Origin: Nocardioides baekrokdamisoli
Lineage (GTDB): Bacteria > Actinomycetota > Actinomycetes > Propionibacteriales > Nocardioidaceae
Reading direction: 5' to 3'
Length of the DNA: 64,000 bases
Assembly (NCBI RefSeq): GCF_003945325.1
Contig: NZ_AP019307.1
Location: forward strand, 248,001 to 312,000
Shown here piece by piece: positions 1-8,420 of this stretch (positions within the stretch are counted from its first letter, which is position 1; every line of letters starts with the position of its first letter). Under the pieces are notes generated by a model that worked only from the letters and a program-made list of their open reading frames with translations, searched no databases and had not been told where the DNA came from. A program made the translations under genes and the position numbers.

Positions 1-1303
1 GGTGACGGTGGCGACCGAGATGCAGCGTCAGGGCTTCGAGATCCCGCTGCTCGTCGGCGGCGCCACGACATCCCGCGCGCACACTGCCGTGAAGATCGAC
101 GGCAAGTACGACGGTCCGGTGGTGTGGGTCAAGGACGCGTCCCGCTCGGTCCCGGTGGCCGCCGCTCTGCTGAGCGACGAACAGCGCCCGAAGCTGATGG
201 CCGACGTCAAGGACGACTACGACGCCCTGCGTACGCGCCACGCGGCCAAGCACGACCGTCCGATGGTGACGCTGGAAGCCGCTCGTGCGAACGCGCCTCA
301 GATCGACTGGTCGTCCTACCACCCGCCGCGGCCGCACATGCTCCTCCAGCAGGCTCATGATGTGACTTCGGCGATCACGCCGACCGGCGAGCGCCAGTTC
401 GTGAAGGTGTTCAAGGACTACTCGCTCACCGAACTGCGCAAGTACATCGACTGGCAGCCGTTCTTCAACGCCTGGGAGATGAAGGGCGCCTTCCCCGAGA
501 TCCTCAACAGCCCGACCACCGGCCCGGCGGCGCGCAAGTTGTACGACGACGCGCAGGCGATGCTCGACCAGCTGATCGAGGAGAAGTGGCTGACCGCCAA
601 CGGCGTCATCGGCCTGTTCCCGGCCAACGCGGTGGGTGACGACCTTGAGGTCTACACCGACGAGACCCGCACTGAGGTGCGTACGCTCCTGCACCACCTG
701 CGCCAGCAGGGCGAGCACCGCGAAGGCGTGGCCAACAAGGCCCTGTCCGACTACATCGCGCCGAAGTCCACCGGTCTGAAGGACTACATCGGTGGCTTTG
801 CCGTCACGGCTGGTCTGGGCTCGGTCGACAAGGTCATGGAGTTCAAGAAGAACCTCGACGACTACAACGCGATCCTCCTGGAATCCATCGCGGACCGGCT
901 TGCGGAGGCGTTCGCGGAGCGGATGCACGAGCGCGTACGCAAGGAGTTCTGGGGCTTCGCGCCCGACGAGCACCTCTCGAACGTGGAACTCATCAAGGAG
1001 CAGTACGCAGGGATCCGTCCGGCTCCCGGTTACCCGGCGTGCCCCGAACACACCGAGAAGCAGACGCTCTGGGAGCTGCTCGACGTCGAAGCCAACGCCG
1101 GCATCGAGCTGACCGAGTCGATGGCCATGTGGCCGGGTGCCTCGGTCTCCGGGTTCTACTTCAGCCACCCCGAGTCGCAGTACTTCGTCGTCGGCCGCCT
1201 CGGTCGCGACCAGGTCGCGGAGTACGCGGAGCGCAAGGGCTGGACGCTCACGGAGGCGGAGCGCTGGTTGAGCGCGAACCTCGGGTACGACCCGGAGGAC
1301 TGA
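1..1303 (+). CDS. metH: Methionine synthase MetH, C-terminal part (5' truncated by window edge)
   Basis: Cobalamin-dependent methionine synthase, which methylates homocysteine from methyl-tetrahydrofolate. Only the last ~433 residues are in the window; the reading frame is open to the left edge, so the gene starts upstream. Residues 1-60 are the end of the B12-binding domain (LVGGATTSRAHTAVKI). From about residue 115 follows the AdoMet-binding reactivation domain, with its signature RPAPGYPACPEHTEK at 339-353 and a typical C-terminus. The gene ends 8 bases before a convergent gene. The family assignment is secure. Confidence 0.96.
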   Translation, partial: VTVATEMQRQGFEIPLLVGGATTSRAHTAVKIDGKYDGPVVWVKDASRSVPVAAALLSDEQRPKLMADVKDDYDALRTRHAAKHDRPMVTLEAARANAPQIDWSSYHPPRPHMLLQQAHDVTSAITPTGERQFVKVFKDYSLTELRKYIDWQPFFNAWEMKGAFPEILNSPTTGPAARKLYDDAQAMLDQLIEEKWLTANGVIGLFPANAVGDDLEVYTDETRTEVRTLLHHLRQQGEHREGVANKALSDYIAPKSTGLKDYIGGFAVTAGLGSVDKVMEFKKNLDDYNAILLESIADRLAEAFAERMHERVRKEFWGFAPDEHLSNVELIKEQYAGIRPAPGYPACPEHTEKQTLWELLDVEANAGIELTESMAMWPGASVSGFYFSHPESQYFVVGRLGRDQVAEYAERKGWTLTEAERWLSANLGYDPED

Positions 1304-1311
1304 GACACCCG

Positions 1312-4068
1312 TCAGAACCGCGTGGCGCCGGAACTGTCGGTGACGGTCGTGGTGCTCAGCGCATTCCCGCTGACGTCCGACAGGCCGGATGCGGGTGTGT
1401 AGCTGGGCTCCGTGGCGACCGCTCCGGAACCGGCACTGCCCGAACTGACGCTGCCCAGCTTGATTTGCAGTTGGCCGGACGTGTCCAACGACACGCTTGA
1501 GGCGTTGCTCCCGTTGCCACTGAACGCGACCGGTCCGGAAGTCACGTACGCAGTCGTGTGGAGGTCAATCTGTCCGATGTTGACGGTGCACCCTGAGGCG
1601 GTCACGGTGAGGATGTTTGTGCCGCCGGAAGCGGTGATGGTGACGGTCACCACGCCGTTGCCAGACAGCGTTTGGGTCCCGCTGTTGGTCCACGTCGAGC
1701 AGAACTTGGTCGCGTCCATCTGGCCGGCGAACTGAATGGTCACCGTGTCGCCCTTGCCAGCGGTGCCATTGTTGCCACCTAGCACGATGCTGTTGACCTT
1801 CGCGCCGCTGACGGTGACGGACTGCTGGACCTGGGTGGCGGTGTTCCAGTTGGCATTGCCGGCCTGGTTGGCGTCGACCTTGCAGATCCCGCTGGTGTTG
1901 AACGTGACGACCCCACCGCTGAGCGAGCAGACCGAACTGGTGGTGGCGTCGATGGTGATCGCGACGGTCAGGCCCGAGGTTGCCGTGGCCGTCGGGGTGT
2001 AGGTCGTACCGACAGTGACGTTGTTCGGTGCGGTCGAGGTGAAGCTCACCGTCTGGCTGCCCTTGGTGCTGACGGTGATGGATTGCTGGACCTGGGTGGC
2101 GCCGTTCCAGTTGGCGTCGCCGGCCTGGTTGGCGTCGACCTTGCAGGTGCCGAGGGTGTTGTAGGTGACAACGCCGCCGCTGATCGAGCAGACCGAGCTG
2201 GTGGTGGCGTCGATGGTGATCGCGACGGTCAGGCCCGAGGTTGCCGTGGCCGTCGGGGTGTAGGTCGTACCGACAGTGACGTTGTTCGGTGCGGTCGAGG
2301 TGAAGGACACGGTTTGGTTGCCCTTGGCGACGGTGAACGATTGCGGAGTCGCCGACCCTGACAGGTAGTCGCTGTTGCCGGCCTGGCTGGCCTGCACGGT
2401 GCAGGTGCCCGCCCCGACGAACGTGATGGTCGCGCCGTTGGTGCCACCACTGGTGCAGATCGTTGGTGTGCTGGTGGCGAAGGTGACCGCGTTGCCGGAG
2501 CCACCTCCGGTCCCGGTTGCCGTGTACGTCGCACCGCCGACCGTGGCCCCGCCGGGGGCCGTCGAGGTGATGGTCACCGTCTGGGCGCCCTTGGCCACAG
2601 CGAAGCTCTGTTGGGTCTGCGCTGCCGCCAGGTAGTCGGTGTTGCCGGCCTGGTTGGCGTCGAGGACACAGGTGCCTGCGTGGACGAAGGTGACGACGGC
2701 GCCGGCGATGGTGCACGCGCCGGCCGAGGCTGCGTCGATGGTGAAGGTCACGGCGTTGCCGGACCCGCCGCCGGTCGCTGTGGCGGTGTACGTCGCGCCA
2801 CCGACAGCTGCGCTACCCGGCGCCGTCGAGGTGAAGGTGACGGCCTGAGATCCCTTGCCGACCGCGATGGACTGCTGGACCTGGTTCGCCGCGTTGTAGT
2901 TCGCATTGCCGGCCTGGTTGGCGTCGACGACGCACGTGCCGACATGGGCAAAGGTCACGACTGCGCCGGAGATGGTGCACGAACCCGCGGACGTGCCGTC
3001 GATGCTGAAGGTGACGGCGTTGCCCGAGGCGCCACCCGTCGCAGTGACGGTGTACGTCGCGCCACCAACAGTTGCGCTACCCGGCGCCGTCGAAGTGAAC
3101 GTGATCGTCTGCGACGCCTTGGCCACGCTGAACGACTGCTGCGCCTGTGCAGCCGCCGCGTAGTTGGTGTTGCCGGTCTGGTTCGCGTTGATGGTGCACG
3201 TGCCGACGCCGACGAAGGACACGGTGGCGCCGGACAGCGTGCAGACCGGTGTGGTCGCGGAGGTGAAGGTGACCGCATTGCCCGAGGCGCCACCCGTGGC
3301 GGTGACCGTGTACGTCGCCCCGTTGTAGGTGGCGGCGCCGGGAGCCGTTGAGGTGAACGTGATCGTCTGGGAAGCCTGCGCCACGCTGAACGACTGCTGC
3401 TTCTGCGGGGCGGCCGTGTAGTACGTCGATCCCGCCTGGTTGGCGTTGATCGTGCAGCTGCCGACGCCGACGAACGACACCGTCGACCCGCTCACCGTGC
3501 AGACACTGCTCGTCGCAGAAGTGAACGTGACCGCGTTGCCCGAACCGCCACCGGTCGCAGTGACGGTGTACGTGCCGTTGTACGCCGGGCTGGCCGGATT
3601 CGACGTGAACGTGATCGCCTGGCTGGACTGGACCACGGCCACCGAGCCGCTGGGAGCCGACGAAGCAGTCCACGAGTGATACACCGCGACGACGGCGTAC
3701 GTGTAGGTCCCCAGCGGCACCGAGGTGTCCTGGCAGGTGGTGGTGCCAACGGTCGATGTCGGAGTGGTGCCGCACGCGGCTGAGGTGACATTGCCGGAGT
3801 TCGTACGCGTGACGTAGTAGCCGGTCGGCGCAGGAGAGCCGGACGAGCCGGTCCATGTCACGGTGACGGTGCCGGTCCCGGCGGTCTGACTGCCCGCCAC
3901 CGCTGTCGGAGCGGCCAGCGTGCCGGTCGATGCCGTACGCGATCCGCTCCCGGTGCTGGTCCAGTAGGCGAGTGCTCCGCCCGTGATCGCGAGGATCAGG
4001 GCCATGGCCGCTGCCACCACCACGAAGGGGCGGTTCCAGCGGCGCGCCCAGCCGCGAGCCGCGCTCAC
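1312..4068 (-). CDS. Large repetitive secreted/surface protein with SipW-type signal region and seven Ig-like repeats
   Basis: 918 residues from GTG 4068, chosen because it overlaps the upstream stop by 4 bases (GTGA); longer in-frame starts lie inside the upstream gene. Residues 14-36 are a hydrophobic segment ending ALAYWTSTGSG, nearly identical to the small protein at 5253-5720 and typical of SipW-dependent-type signal regions. Residues ~50-148 resemble a fibronectin-III module. Residues 149-755 are seven repeats of ~84-87 residues, each starting SQTITFTSTAPG-like and mostly carrying a pair of Cys. Residues 756-918 form a different Thr/Ser/Gly-rich terminal domain. No LPXTG or second anchor is visible. 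Likely a secreted filament-associated protein or adhesin; the function is inferred. Repeats 6 and 7 share a 108-bp identical block. Confidence 0.85.
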   Translation of the reverse strand: MSAARGWARRWNRPFVVVAAAMALILAITGGALAYWTSTGSGSRTASTGTLAAPTAVAGSQTAGTGTVTVTWTGSSGSPAPTGYYVTRTNSGNVTSAACGTTPTSTVGTTTCQDTSVPLGTYTYAVVAVYHSWTASSAPSGSVAVVQSSQAITFTSNPASPAYNGTYTVTATGGGSGNAVTFTSATSSVCTVSGSTVSFVGVGSCTINANQAGSTYYTAAPQKQQSFSVAQASQTITFTSTAPGAATYNGATYTVTATGGASGNAVTFTSATTPVCTLSGATVSFVGVGTCTINANQTGNTNYAAAAQAQQSFSVAKASQTITFTSTAPGSATVGGATYTVTATGGASGNAVTFSIDGTSAGSCTISGAVVTFAHVGTCVVDANQAGNANYNAANQVQQSIAVGKGSQAVTFTSTAPGSAAVGGATYTATATGGGSGNAVTFTIDAASAGACTIAGAVVTFVHAGTCVLDANQAGNTDYLAAAQTQQSFAVAKGAQTVTITSTAPGGATVGGATYTATGTGGGSGNAVTFATSTPTICTSGGTNGATITFVGAGTCTVQASQAGNSDYLSGSATPQSFTVAKGNQTVSFTSTAPNNVTVGTTYTPTATATSGLTVAITIDATTSSVCSISGGVVTYNTLGTCKVDANQAGDANWNGATQVQQSITVSTKGSQTVSFTSTAPNNVTVGTTYTPTATATSGLTVAITIDATTSSVCSLSGGVVTFNTSGICKVDANQAGNANWNTATQVQQSVTVSGAKVNSIVLGGNNGTAGKGDTVTIQFAGQMDATKFCSTWTNSGTQTLSGNGVVTVTITASGGTNILTVTASGCTVNIGQIDLHTTAYVTSGPVAFSGNGSNASSVSLDTSGQLQIKLGSVSSGSAGSGAVATEPSYTPASGLSDVSGNALSTTTVTDSSGATRF

Positions 4069-5153
4069 AGCCCACTCCCGGTGCCGGCGTACGCGAGCAG
4101 GACCGTCGTGGACTTGCACGCGTCCTGATTGACCGGAAGGTCGAGCATCGAGATCGTCGGCCATGCTGATGTCGGGATGCCCAGCTGCTGGAGCGTGAGG
4201 GTGGAGTTCGCCGGGATCTGCAGCGGGATCAGGCCGTGGTACTGCGCGAGCGTGAAGTTGCTGGTCGCGCAACCGGCCTGGTTCGTCCCCGTCATCGACA
4301 CGGTCAAGCTGTCGACCGACAGCGTCGAGTTGGCGGTGTTGGTGATCGCGAGGTTGATCGGCGACGTGCTTCCGGGGGAGAGCGCGTCGACGGGCTGGCC
4401 GCTGATGGTGAACGGCGGTCCGACCTGTCCCGGCCTGGTCGGCGGCTTCGCCCTCAGCACCAGATAGGCGAAGGAGCTTTCGAGCTCAGTGCCGGCTCGG
4501 CCCTGGGCCATGATCCTGTACGTCCCGGGTTTCACTCCGGCGGGGAACGTCGCGTGCACGGTCACGAAGGTGCGGCTGTTCACGGTGGGTGCGGTGAGGG
4601 TGACTCGTGAGTGCAGCGGGAATCCGTGCACGATCAGGCTGACGTTGGGGCCGGGCGCCGGACGGAGCCCCTCCAACCGGATCGAGTAGTTGACCGCTCC
4701 TCCGACGAGAGCCGTACGCAGTGGTGGCGCCAACCGGAGGGTGAACGTCCCGGGCTCGCTGACCACGACGGTGACCGGGAAGCGGACAACGGTGCGACCG
4801 GCGTAGGCGGCGACTGTCACGTGATAGGTGCCGAGCGGGGTGGCCAGCGCTGCAATGAAGTCGACGGCGTCAAAGGATCCGTATGGCTCAGCGGTTGCAT
4901 AGATCCTGCTGGTGATGCCGCGCGGCGGGTCGACGACCCGGAGCGAGGGCCGCTGGGCGCCGGTGTAGTTGACGCGTACACCGATGGCGACGTGCCCACC
5001 AGCTCGTACGTGGACGGTGGTGACGTCCGGACGGACCGACAGCGCGGCGTTGCTGCCTGTCGAGGAGCCGAGCACCAGGGCACACGTCATCGCAACCAAC
5101 AGCAGAGCTGTGGTTGCGGCCCGCGGCAGCAGGCGGCGTGCGGGTGACGGCAT
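4065..5153 (-). CDS. Secreted protein with Ig-like region and C-terminal NQDxCK domain
   Basis: 362 residues from ATG 5153, preceded by a purine-rich GGGGAA ribosome site; an in-frame start 20 codons upstream lacks one. Basic n-region (RRLLPRAA), hydrophobic core to ~residue 30 and probable cleavage near GSNA-ALSV (36). Residues ~40-240 are beta-rich, with two modules ending PLGTYHVTV and KPGTYRIMA, like Ig-like bacterial surface domains. Residues 251-362 align with the small protein at 5253-5720: Cys295 in GCATSNFTL and the terminal NQDACK (342-347). Middle gene of a three-gene minus-strand operon; its stop overlaps the next start. No enzyme motif. Probably an accessory subunit of the same surface structure; this role is inferred. 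Confidence 0.8.
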   Translation of the reverse strand: MPSPARRLLPRAATTALLLVAMTCALVLGSSTGSNAALSVRPDVTTVHVRAGGHVAIGVRVNYTGAQRPSLRVVDPPRGITSRIYATAEPYGSFDAVDFIAALATPLGTYHVTVAAYAGRTVVRFPVTVVVSEPGTFTLRLAPPLRTALVGGAVNYSIRLEGLRPAPGPNVSLIVHGFPLHSRVTLTAPTVNSRTFVTVHATFPAGVKPGTYRIMAQGRAGTELESSFAYLVLRAKPPTRPGQVGPPFTISGQPVDALSPGSTSPINLAITNTANSTLSVDSLTVSMTGTNQAGCATSNFTLAQYHGLIPLQIPANSTLTLQQLGIPTSAWPTISMLDLPVNQDACKSTTVLLAYAGTGSGL

Positions 5154-5194
5154 TGTCGAATTCCCCGGTGTCAGCGTGAGCGGGAGACGGGTGC

Positions 5195-5232
5195 CCTCGG
5201 CGGGGCGGACCACCTGGCCCGCCCCGCCGAGG
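5195..5232 (-). terminator. Strong intercistronic hairpin (14-bp perfect stem)
   Basis: Bases 5195-5208 and 5219-5232 are perfect reverse complements (CCTCGGCGGGGCGG), with a 10-base loop. It lies 21 bases after the stop of the small SipW-type protein and ahead of the next cistron. There is no downstream U-run, so partial termination or mRNA 3'-end stabilisation is more likely than full termination. Confidence 0.7.
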
Positions 5233-5252
5233 TCATTGCCTCAGGCAGGTCG

Positions 5253-5720
5253 TCAGTTGCTGCTGAGGACCAGGGGGACGCTGACGCCCTTGCAGTTGTC
5301 CTGATTCGTCACGAGGTCCTTCAACGCGATGGTTGCGGTGCCCCACGTGCCGCCGGTCGACACGGTTGCGTTCGTGGGTGACGGCTGGGTGATGGTGAAG
5401 TCCGCCGGCGTGCACGGGTTGGTCGTTCCGACCGAGAAGCTCGGGTCGACCGCGACGGTCACCTGACCGACGTAGATCGCAGCACCGTTGGGAGTCGTGA
5501 ACGTGCCGCTGATGTTTGCGCTCGGTCCCCCCGGGTAGAGCCCGGTGATGGCTGCGCTGGTCACGTTGATGGTGACGGTCTGGGTGCTGGCGGTCGAGGC
5601 GCTGCTCGTGCCGGAACCAGTGGACGTCCAGTATGCGTAGGCGGCACCTGAACCGGCGGCGAGGACGATCGCGGCGGACCCGACGGCGATGTACTTCTGC
5701 TTCTTGCTCAACTTCTTCAT
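5253..5720 (-). CDS. Small SipW-type signal-peptide surface protein (TasA/pilin-like candidate major subunit)
   Basis: 155 residues from ATG 5720 with an AAGGAAG ribosome site 5 bases upstream. A basic start (MKKLSKKQKY) is followed by a hydrophobic segment and the SipW-type signature AYAYWTSTGSG (residues 27-37), then a Ser/Thr linker and a ~105-residue beta-rich domain. Cys103 and Cys143 may form a disulphide; the terminus carries NQDNCK (139-144), shared with the C-terminal domain of the next gene. First gene of the operon and followed by a stable hairpin, the usual layout for an abundant subunit. No dedicated SipW peptidase is encoded nearby. Polymer function is inferred. Confidence 0.85.
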   Translation of the reverse strand: MKKLSKKQKYIAVGSAAIVLAAGSGAAYAYWTSTGSGTSSASTASTQTVTINVTSAAITGLYPGGPSANISGTFTTPNGAAIYVGQVTVAVDPSFSVGTTNPCTPADFTITQPSPTNATVSTGGTWGTATIALKDLVTNQDNCKGVSVPLVLSSN

Positions 5721-5817
5721 GGCAACTTCCTTGAACTCGACGGAGCGACTGCTTGCCGAGCCAGGCGATCGCGAGAGGCTCGTTCAGTCTTGTCCAGGAA
5801 GCGAGGCCGCGTAGGTC

Positions 5818-5845
5818 TAGTTATCTCCCCTGAAAGGGGGAACTA
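5818..5845. promoter_or_regulatory. Imperfect inverted repeat upstream of the surface-protein operon (candidate operator)
   Basis: Outer arms TAGTT (5818-5822) and AACTA (5841-5845) flank inner arms CCCCT (5827-5831) and AGGGG (5835-5839) around GAA. It lies ~100 bases upstream of the 5720 start and 20 bases after the pirin stop. The two-part dyad looks more like a regulator site than a terminator, because no T-run follows on either strand. Confidence 0.45.
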
Positions 5846-5865
5846 ACGCCTGGACGAGGCCGTGA

Positions 5866-6828
5866 TCACAATGCCGGGATGTGCCCGAACCGGCCCTTGT
5901 TGTAGTCGTCCATCGCGGTGACGAGTTCGGAGCGGGTGTTCATCACGAACGGCCCGGCCCACGCGATCGGCTCGGCGATCGGACGTCCACCCAGCACGAT
6001 CACCTCCAGCGCCGGCATGTGTGCGTCCTGGCGCACGTCCGCTGAGAGCGAGACGTACTCACCGGACCCGAGGACGGCCGCCTGACCGTGGTGGATCGGC
6101 TGACCGACGCCACCGACGCTTCCACGTCCGGCCATGACGTAGACGAGTGCGTTGAAGTCCTTCGGCCACGGCAGGTCGATCCGGGCGCCGGCCGGCACCG
6201 TGATGTGAGTCATCGCCATCGGCGTCGTCGTCGAGCCGGGTCCACCGACGGCTCCAGCCGTGGTCGGCAGCTCGCCGGCGATGATTCGCGCCAGCGAAGC
6301 GCCATCGGCCGAGGACACGAGCCCGACTTCGGTGGCGCGCAGGTCCTGATACTTCGGCTGGGTCATCTTCTGGTCAGCAGGCAGGTTCACCCACAGTTGC
6401 AGGCCGTGGAACAGCCCACCCGCGGCGACCAGCCACTCCGGCGGCGCCTCGATGTGCAGCAGGCCGCTTCCGGCAGTCATCCACTGCGTGTCGCCATTGG
6501 TGATCGTGCCGCCGCCGCCATGGCTGTCACGGTGATCGAACTGGCCGTCCATGATGTAGGTGACCGTCTCGAACCCCCGGTGGGGGTGCCACGGGGTGCC
6601 CTTGGGCTCGCCCGGCGCGTACTCCACGGCACCCATCTCGTCGAGCATGATGAACGGGTCGATCAGACTGAGATCCAGGCCGGCGAACGCGCGCTTGACG
6701 GGGAAGCCCTCTCCCTCGTAGTCCCGCGGCGCGGTCGTGATCTGCAGGGGAGTGCGGCTGCGATCGGCGATGCCCGGCTTGATCAGGCGTGGCAGGACGG
6801 TGGTGTCGGCAACGGTGATGGCGGGCAT
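5866..6828 (-). CDS. Pirin family protein
   Basis: 320 residues from ATG 6828 with an AAGAGGT ribosome site. Two-domain bicupin of the pirin family: metal-binding signature HPHRGFETVTY in the N-terminal cupin (about residues 81-91) and HIEAP (~124) later in the same barrel. Pirins are iron-binding proteins with quercetinase or redox-sensing roles; the exact substrate cannot be read from sequence. Divergent from the HAD phosphatase gene. The intergenic region holds a MarR-like dyad (6847-6859), so the gene may respond to oxidative or phenolic stress; that is inference. Confidence 0.93.
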   Translation of the reverse strand: MPAITVADTTVLPRLIKPGIADRSRTPLQITTAPRDYEGEGFPVKRAFAGLDLSLIDPFIMLDEMGAVEYAPGEPKGTPWHPHRGFETVTYIMDGQFDHRDSHGGGGTITNGDTQWMTAGSGLLHIEAPPEWLVAAGGLFHGLQLWVNLPADQKMTQPKYQDLRATEVGLVSSADGASLARIIAGELPTTAGAVGGPGSTTTPMAMTHITVPAGARIDLPWPKDFNALVYVMAGRGSVGGVGQPIHHGQAAVLGSGEYVSLSADVRQDAHMPALEVIVLGGRPIAEPIAWAGPFVMNTRSELVTAMDDYNKGRFGHIPAL

Positions 6829-6846
6829 GGTGACCTCTTTCGTCTG

Positions 6847-6859
6847 TAGTTGAAGACTA
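6847..6859. promoter_or_regulatory. Short dyad TAGT-N5-ACTA upstream of pirin gene
   Basis: TAGTTGAAGACTA lies 18 bases before the pirin start. AGTTGAA/ACTA dyads of this type are common MarR-family operators, and pirin genes are often controlled by such regulators. The match is short and no regulator is encoded adjacent. Confidence 0.3.
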
Positions 6860-6916
6860 AACCACAGTCATCCACGGTGCATTCCCTCCCACATATCAAC
6901 CGTAGGCTCTCCTCCT

Positions 6917-7582
6917 GTGGACCATCGTCTCCCTGCCGCCGTCCTGTGGGACATGGACGGCACCCTCGTCGACACCGAGCCATTCTGGTTCCAGGGTGAG
7001 TACGCGCTGGCGGAGGAGCACGGCGGGGAATGGACCCACGAGGACGCACTCAATCTCGTCGGCAACGACATGTTGGTCACCGGCGCCTACCTGCGTGACC
7101 GCTGGGGCCTGGAATTCACGCCCACCGAGATGGTCGACAAGCTTCACGACAAGGTCGTCGCGAGCATTGCAGCTTCCGACGATGTCCCGTGGCGGCCCGG
7201 TGCCCTCGACCTGCTGGAGTCGCTCAACGAGGCCGGCATTCCGTGCGCCCTGGTCACGATGTCGTGGGACGTGATGGCGCTGCCGATCGTCGCCCGCCTG
7301 CCGCGGGGTCGCTTCGATGCAGTCATCACCGGCGACAAGGTCGTACGCGGGAAACCGCACCCGGATCCATATCTCGAGGGTGCGGCCGCGCTGGGCGCTC
7401 GTCCTGCCGATTGCATCGCGATCGAGGACTCCAACACCGGTGCCACCTCGGCGGAAACTGCGGGTTGCACTGTCATCACCGTCGAGAACCATGTCGCCCT
7501 CGCTCCCGGGCGACGACGGATCGCCCAGCCGACCCTGGTCGGGCTCACGCCCACCCGTCTGGGCGAGCTACTCCTCGACTGA
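6917..7582 (+). CDS. HAD-superfamily phosphatase (beta-phosphoglucomutase-like)
   Basis: 221 residues from GTG 6917, which follows a TAGGCT -10 box (6903-6908) by 8 bases, suggesting a leaderless mRNA. HAD motif I is WDMDGTLVDTE (nucleophile and acid/base Asp), motif II Ser/Thr in ALVTMSW, motif III Lys in RGKPHPDPY and motif IV EDSNTG. The cap is the small helical type of the phosphoglucomutase/phosphatase subgroup. Substrate unknown. The last 15 bases overlap the convergent RecB-family gene. Confidence 0.92.
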   Translation: MDHRLPAAVLWDMDGTLVDTEPFWFQGEYALAEEHGGEWTHEDALNLVGNDMLVTGAYLRDRWGLEFTPTEMVDKLHDKVVASIAASDDVPWRPGALDLLESLNEAGIPCALVTMSWDVMALPIVARLPRGRFDAVITGDKVVRGKPHPDPYLEGAAALGARPADCIAIEDSNTGATSAETAGCTVITVENHVALAPGRRRIAQPTLVGLTPTRLGELLLD

Positions 7583-8413
7583 GGGCAACGCCGGGGGCGT
7601 GCCGCCGAACTCGGGGCAGAACTCCTGATAGCTGCACCACGAGCACAGCCGCGACGGGCTGTGGCGCCAGTCGCCGCTCGCCTGGGCAGCCTGAATGGCC
7701 TTCCAGATGGCCTCGATCTTGCGTTCTGTGGCCCGGAGATCGGCCTCGTCGGGCTGATAGCGAAGGACGTCACCGGAGCCCAGGTAGATCAGCTGGAGCA
7801 TCGCCGGGATCACGCCACGCGTCTTCCACCACACCAACGCGTAGAACTTGAGCTGGAACAGTGCCTTCGCCTCGAACATCTCGCCAGGCGCGCGGCCGCT
7901 CTTGTAGTCCACCACTCTCACCGAGCCATCGGGCGCGACATCGATCCGGTCGACGAAACCTCGCAGGAGCAACTTCGACTCGAGCACGGACTCCACATAG
8001 AGCTCGCGCTCGGCTGGCTCGAGACGCGTGGGGTCCTCGAGATCGAAGTACTTCGACAGCACCGTCCTGCACGACTCGAGCCAGGTCGCGGCGGCGGCCT
8101 CGGACTCGAAGAGACCGTCAACATCCTTCTCGCCGGCGCGTACCTCGTCCCATGAGGGCGACACGAGCGCGTCAGCGCGCTCCGGCGTCCGCTCGGGCGC
8201 CGGCAGGTCGAACAGCTGCTCAAGCACCCGGTGCACGACCGTGCCGCGGACCGCATCGACCGACGGCTCCTCGGGCAACTTGTCGATCGAGCGCAGCCGA
8301 TACATCAGCGGGCAGGTCATGAAGTCCGAGGCGCGGCTGGGGGAGAGGGCACCGAGCACATTCACGCCGTCGACCGGTGTCGAGACAAGGTCGGCGGGTG
8401 ATGTCGTACTCAT
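7568..8413 (-). CDS. RecB-family PD-(D/E)XK nuclease with Cys cluster
   Basis: 281 residues from ATG 8413, chosen because a TAGGGT box lies 7 bases upstream. The nuclease core shows RGTVVHRVLEQLF (His), FVDRIDV (Asp) and VVDYKSG (Asp-x-Lys), the order of PD-(D/E)XK enzymes. An N-terminal Cys (MTCPLMYRL) with the C-terminal CSWCSYQEFC matches the four-Cys iron-sulphur arrangement of AddB/Cas4-like nucleases. Mycobacteria carry a homologous gene next to trmI, as here. It probably processes DNA ends in repair. The promoter resembles the PafBC/RecA-NDp motif, pointing to DNA-damage induction. Confidence 0.9.
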   Translation of the reverse strand: MSTTSPADLVSTPVDGVNVLGALSPSRASDFMTCPLMYRLRSIDKLPEEPSVDAVRGTVVHRVLEQLFDLPAPERTPERADALVSPSWDEVRAGEKDVDGLFESEAAAATWLESCRTVLSKYFDLEDPTRLEPAERELYVESVLESKLLLRGFVDRIDVAPDGSVRVVDYKSGRAPGEMFEAKALFQLKFYALVWWKTRGVIPAMLQLIYLGSGDVLRYQPDEADLRATERKIEAIWKAIQAAQASGDWRHSPSRLCSWCSYQEFCPEFGGTPPALPSVEE

Positions 8414-8420
8414 GAAGCCG

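Noticed and set aside
1312..4068. Regular DNA repeats that could be taken for a CRISPR or satellite array
   Set aside because: The repeats are in frame, 250-261 bp long, and encode degenerate Ig-like protein modules; there are no unique spacers.
5818..5845. Reading the dyad as a rho-independent terminator of the pirin gene
   Set aside because: The stem is short (5 bp plus 5 bp with internal mismatches) and no T-run follows in the direction of transcription; an operator is more plausible, though not proven.
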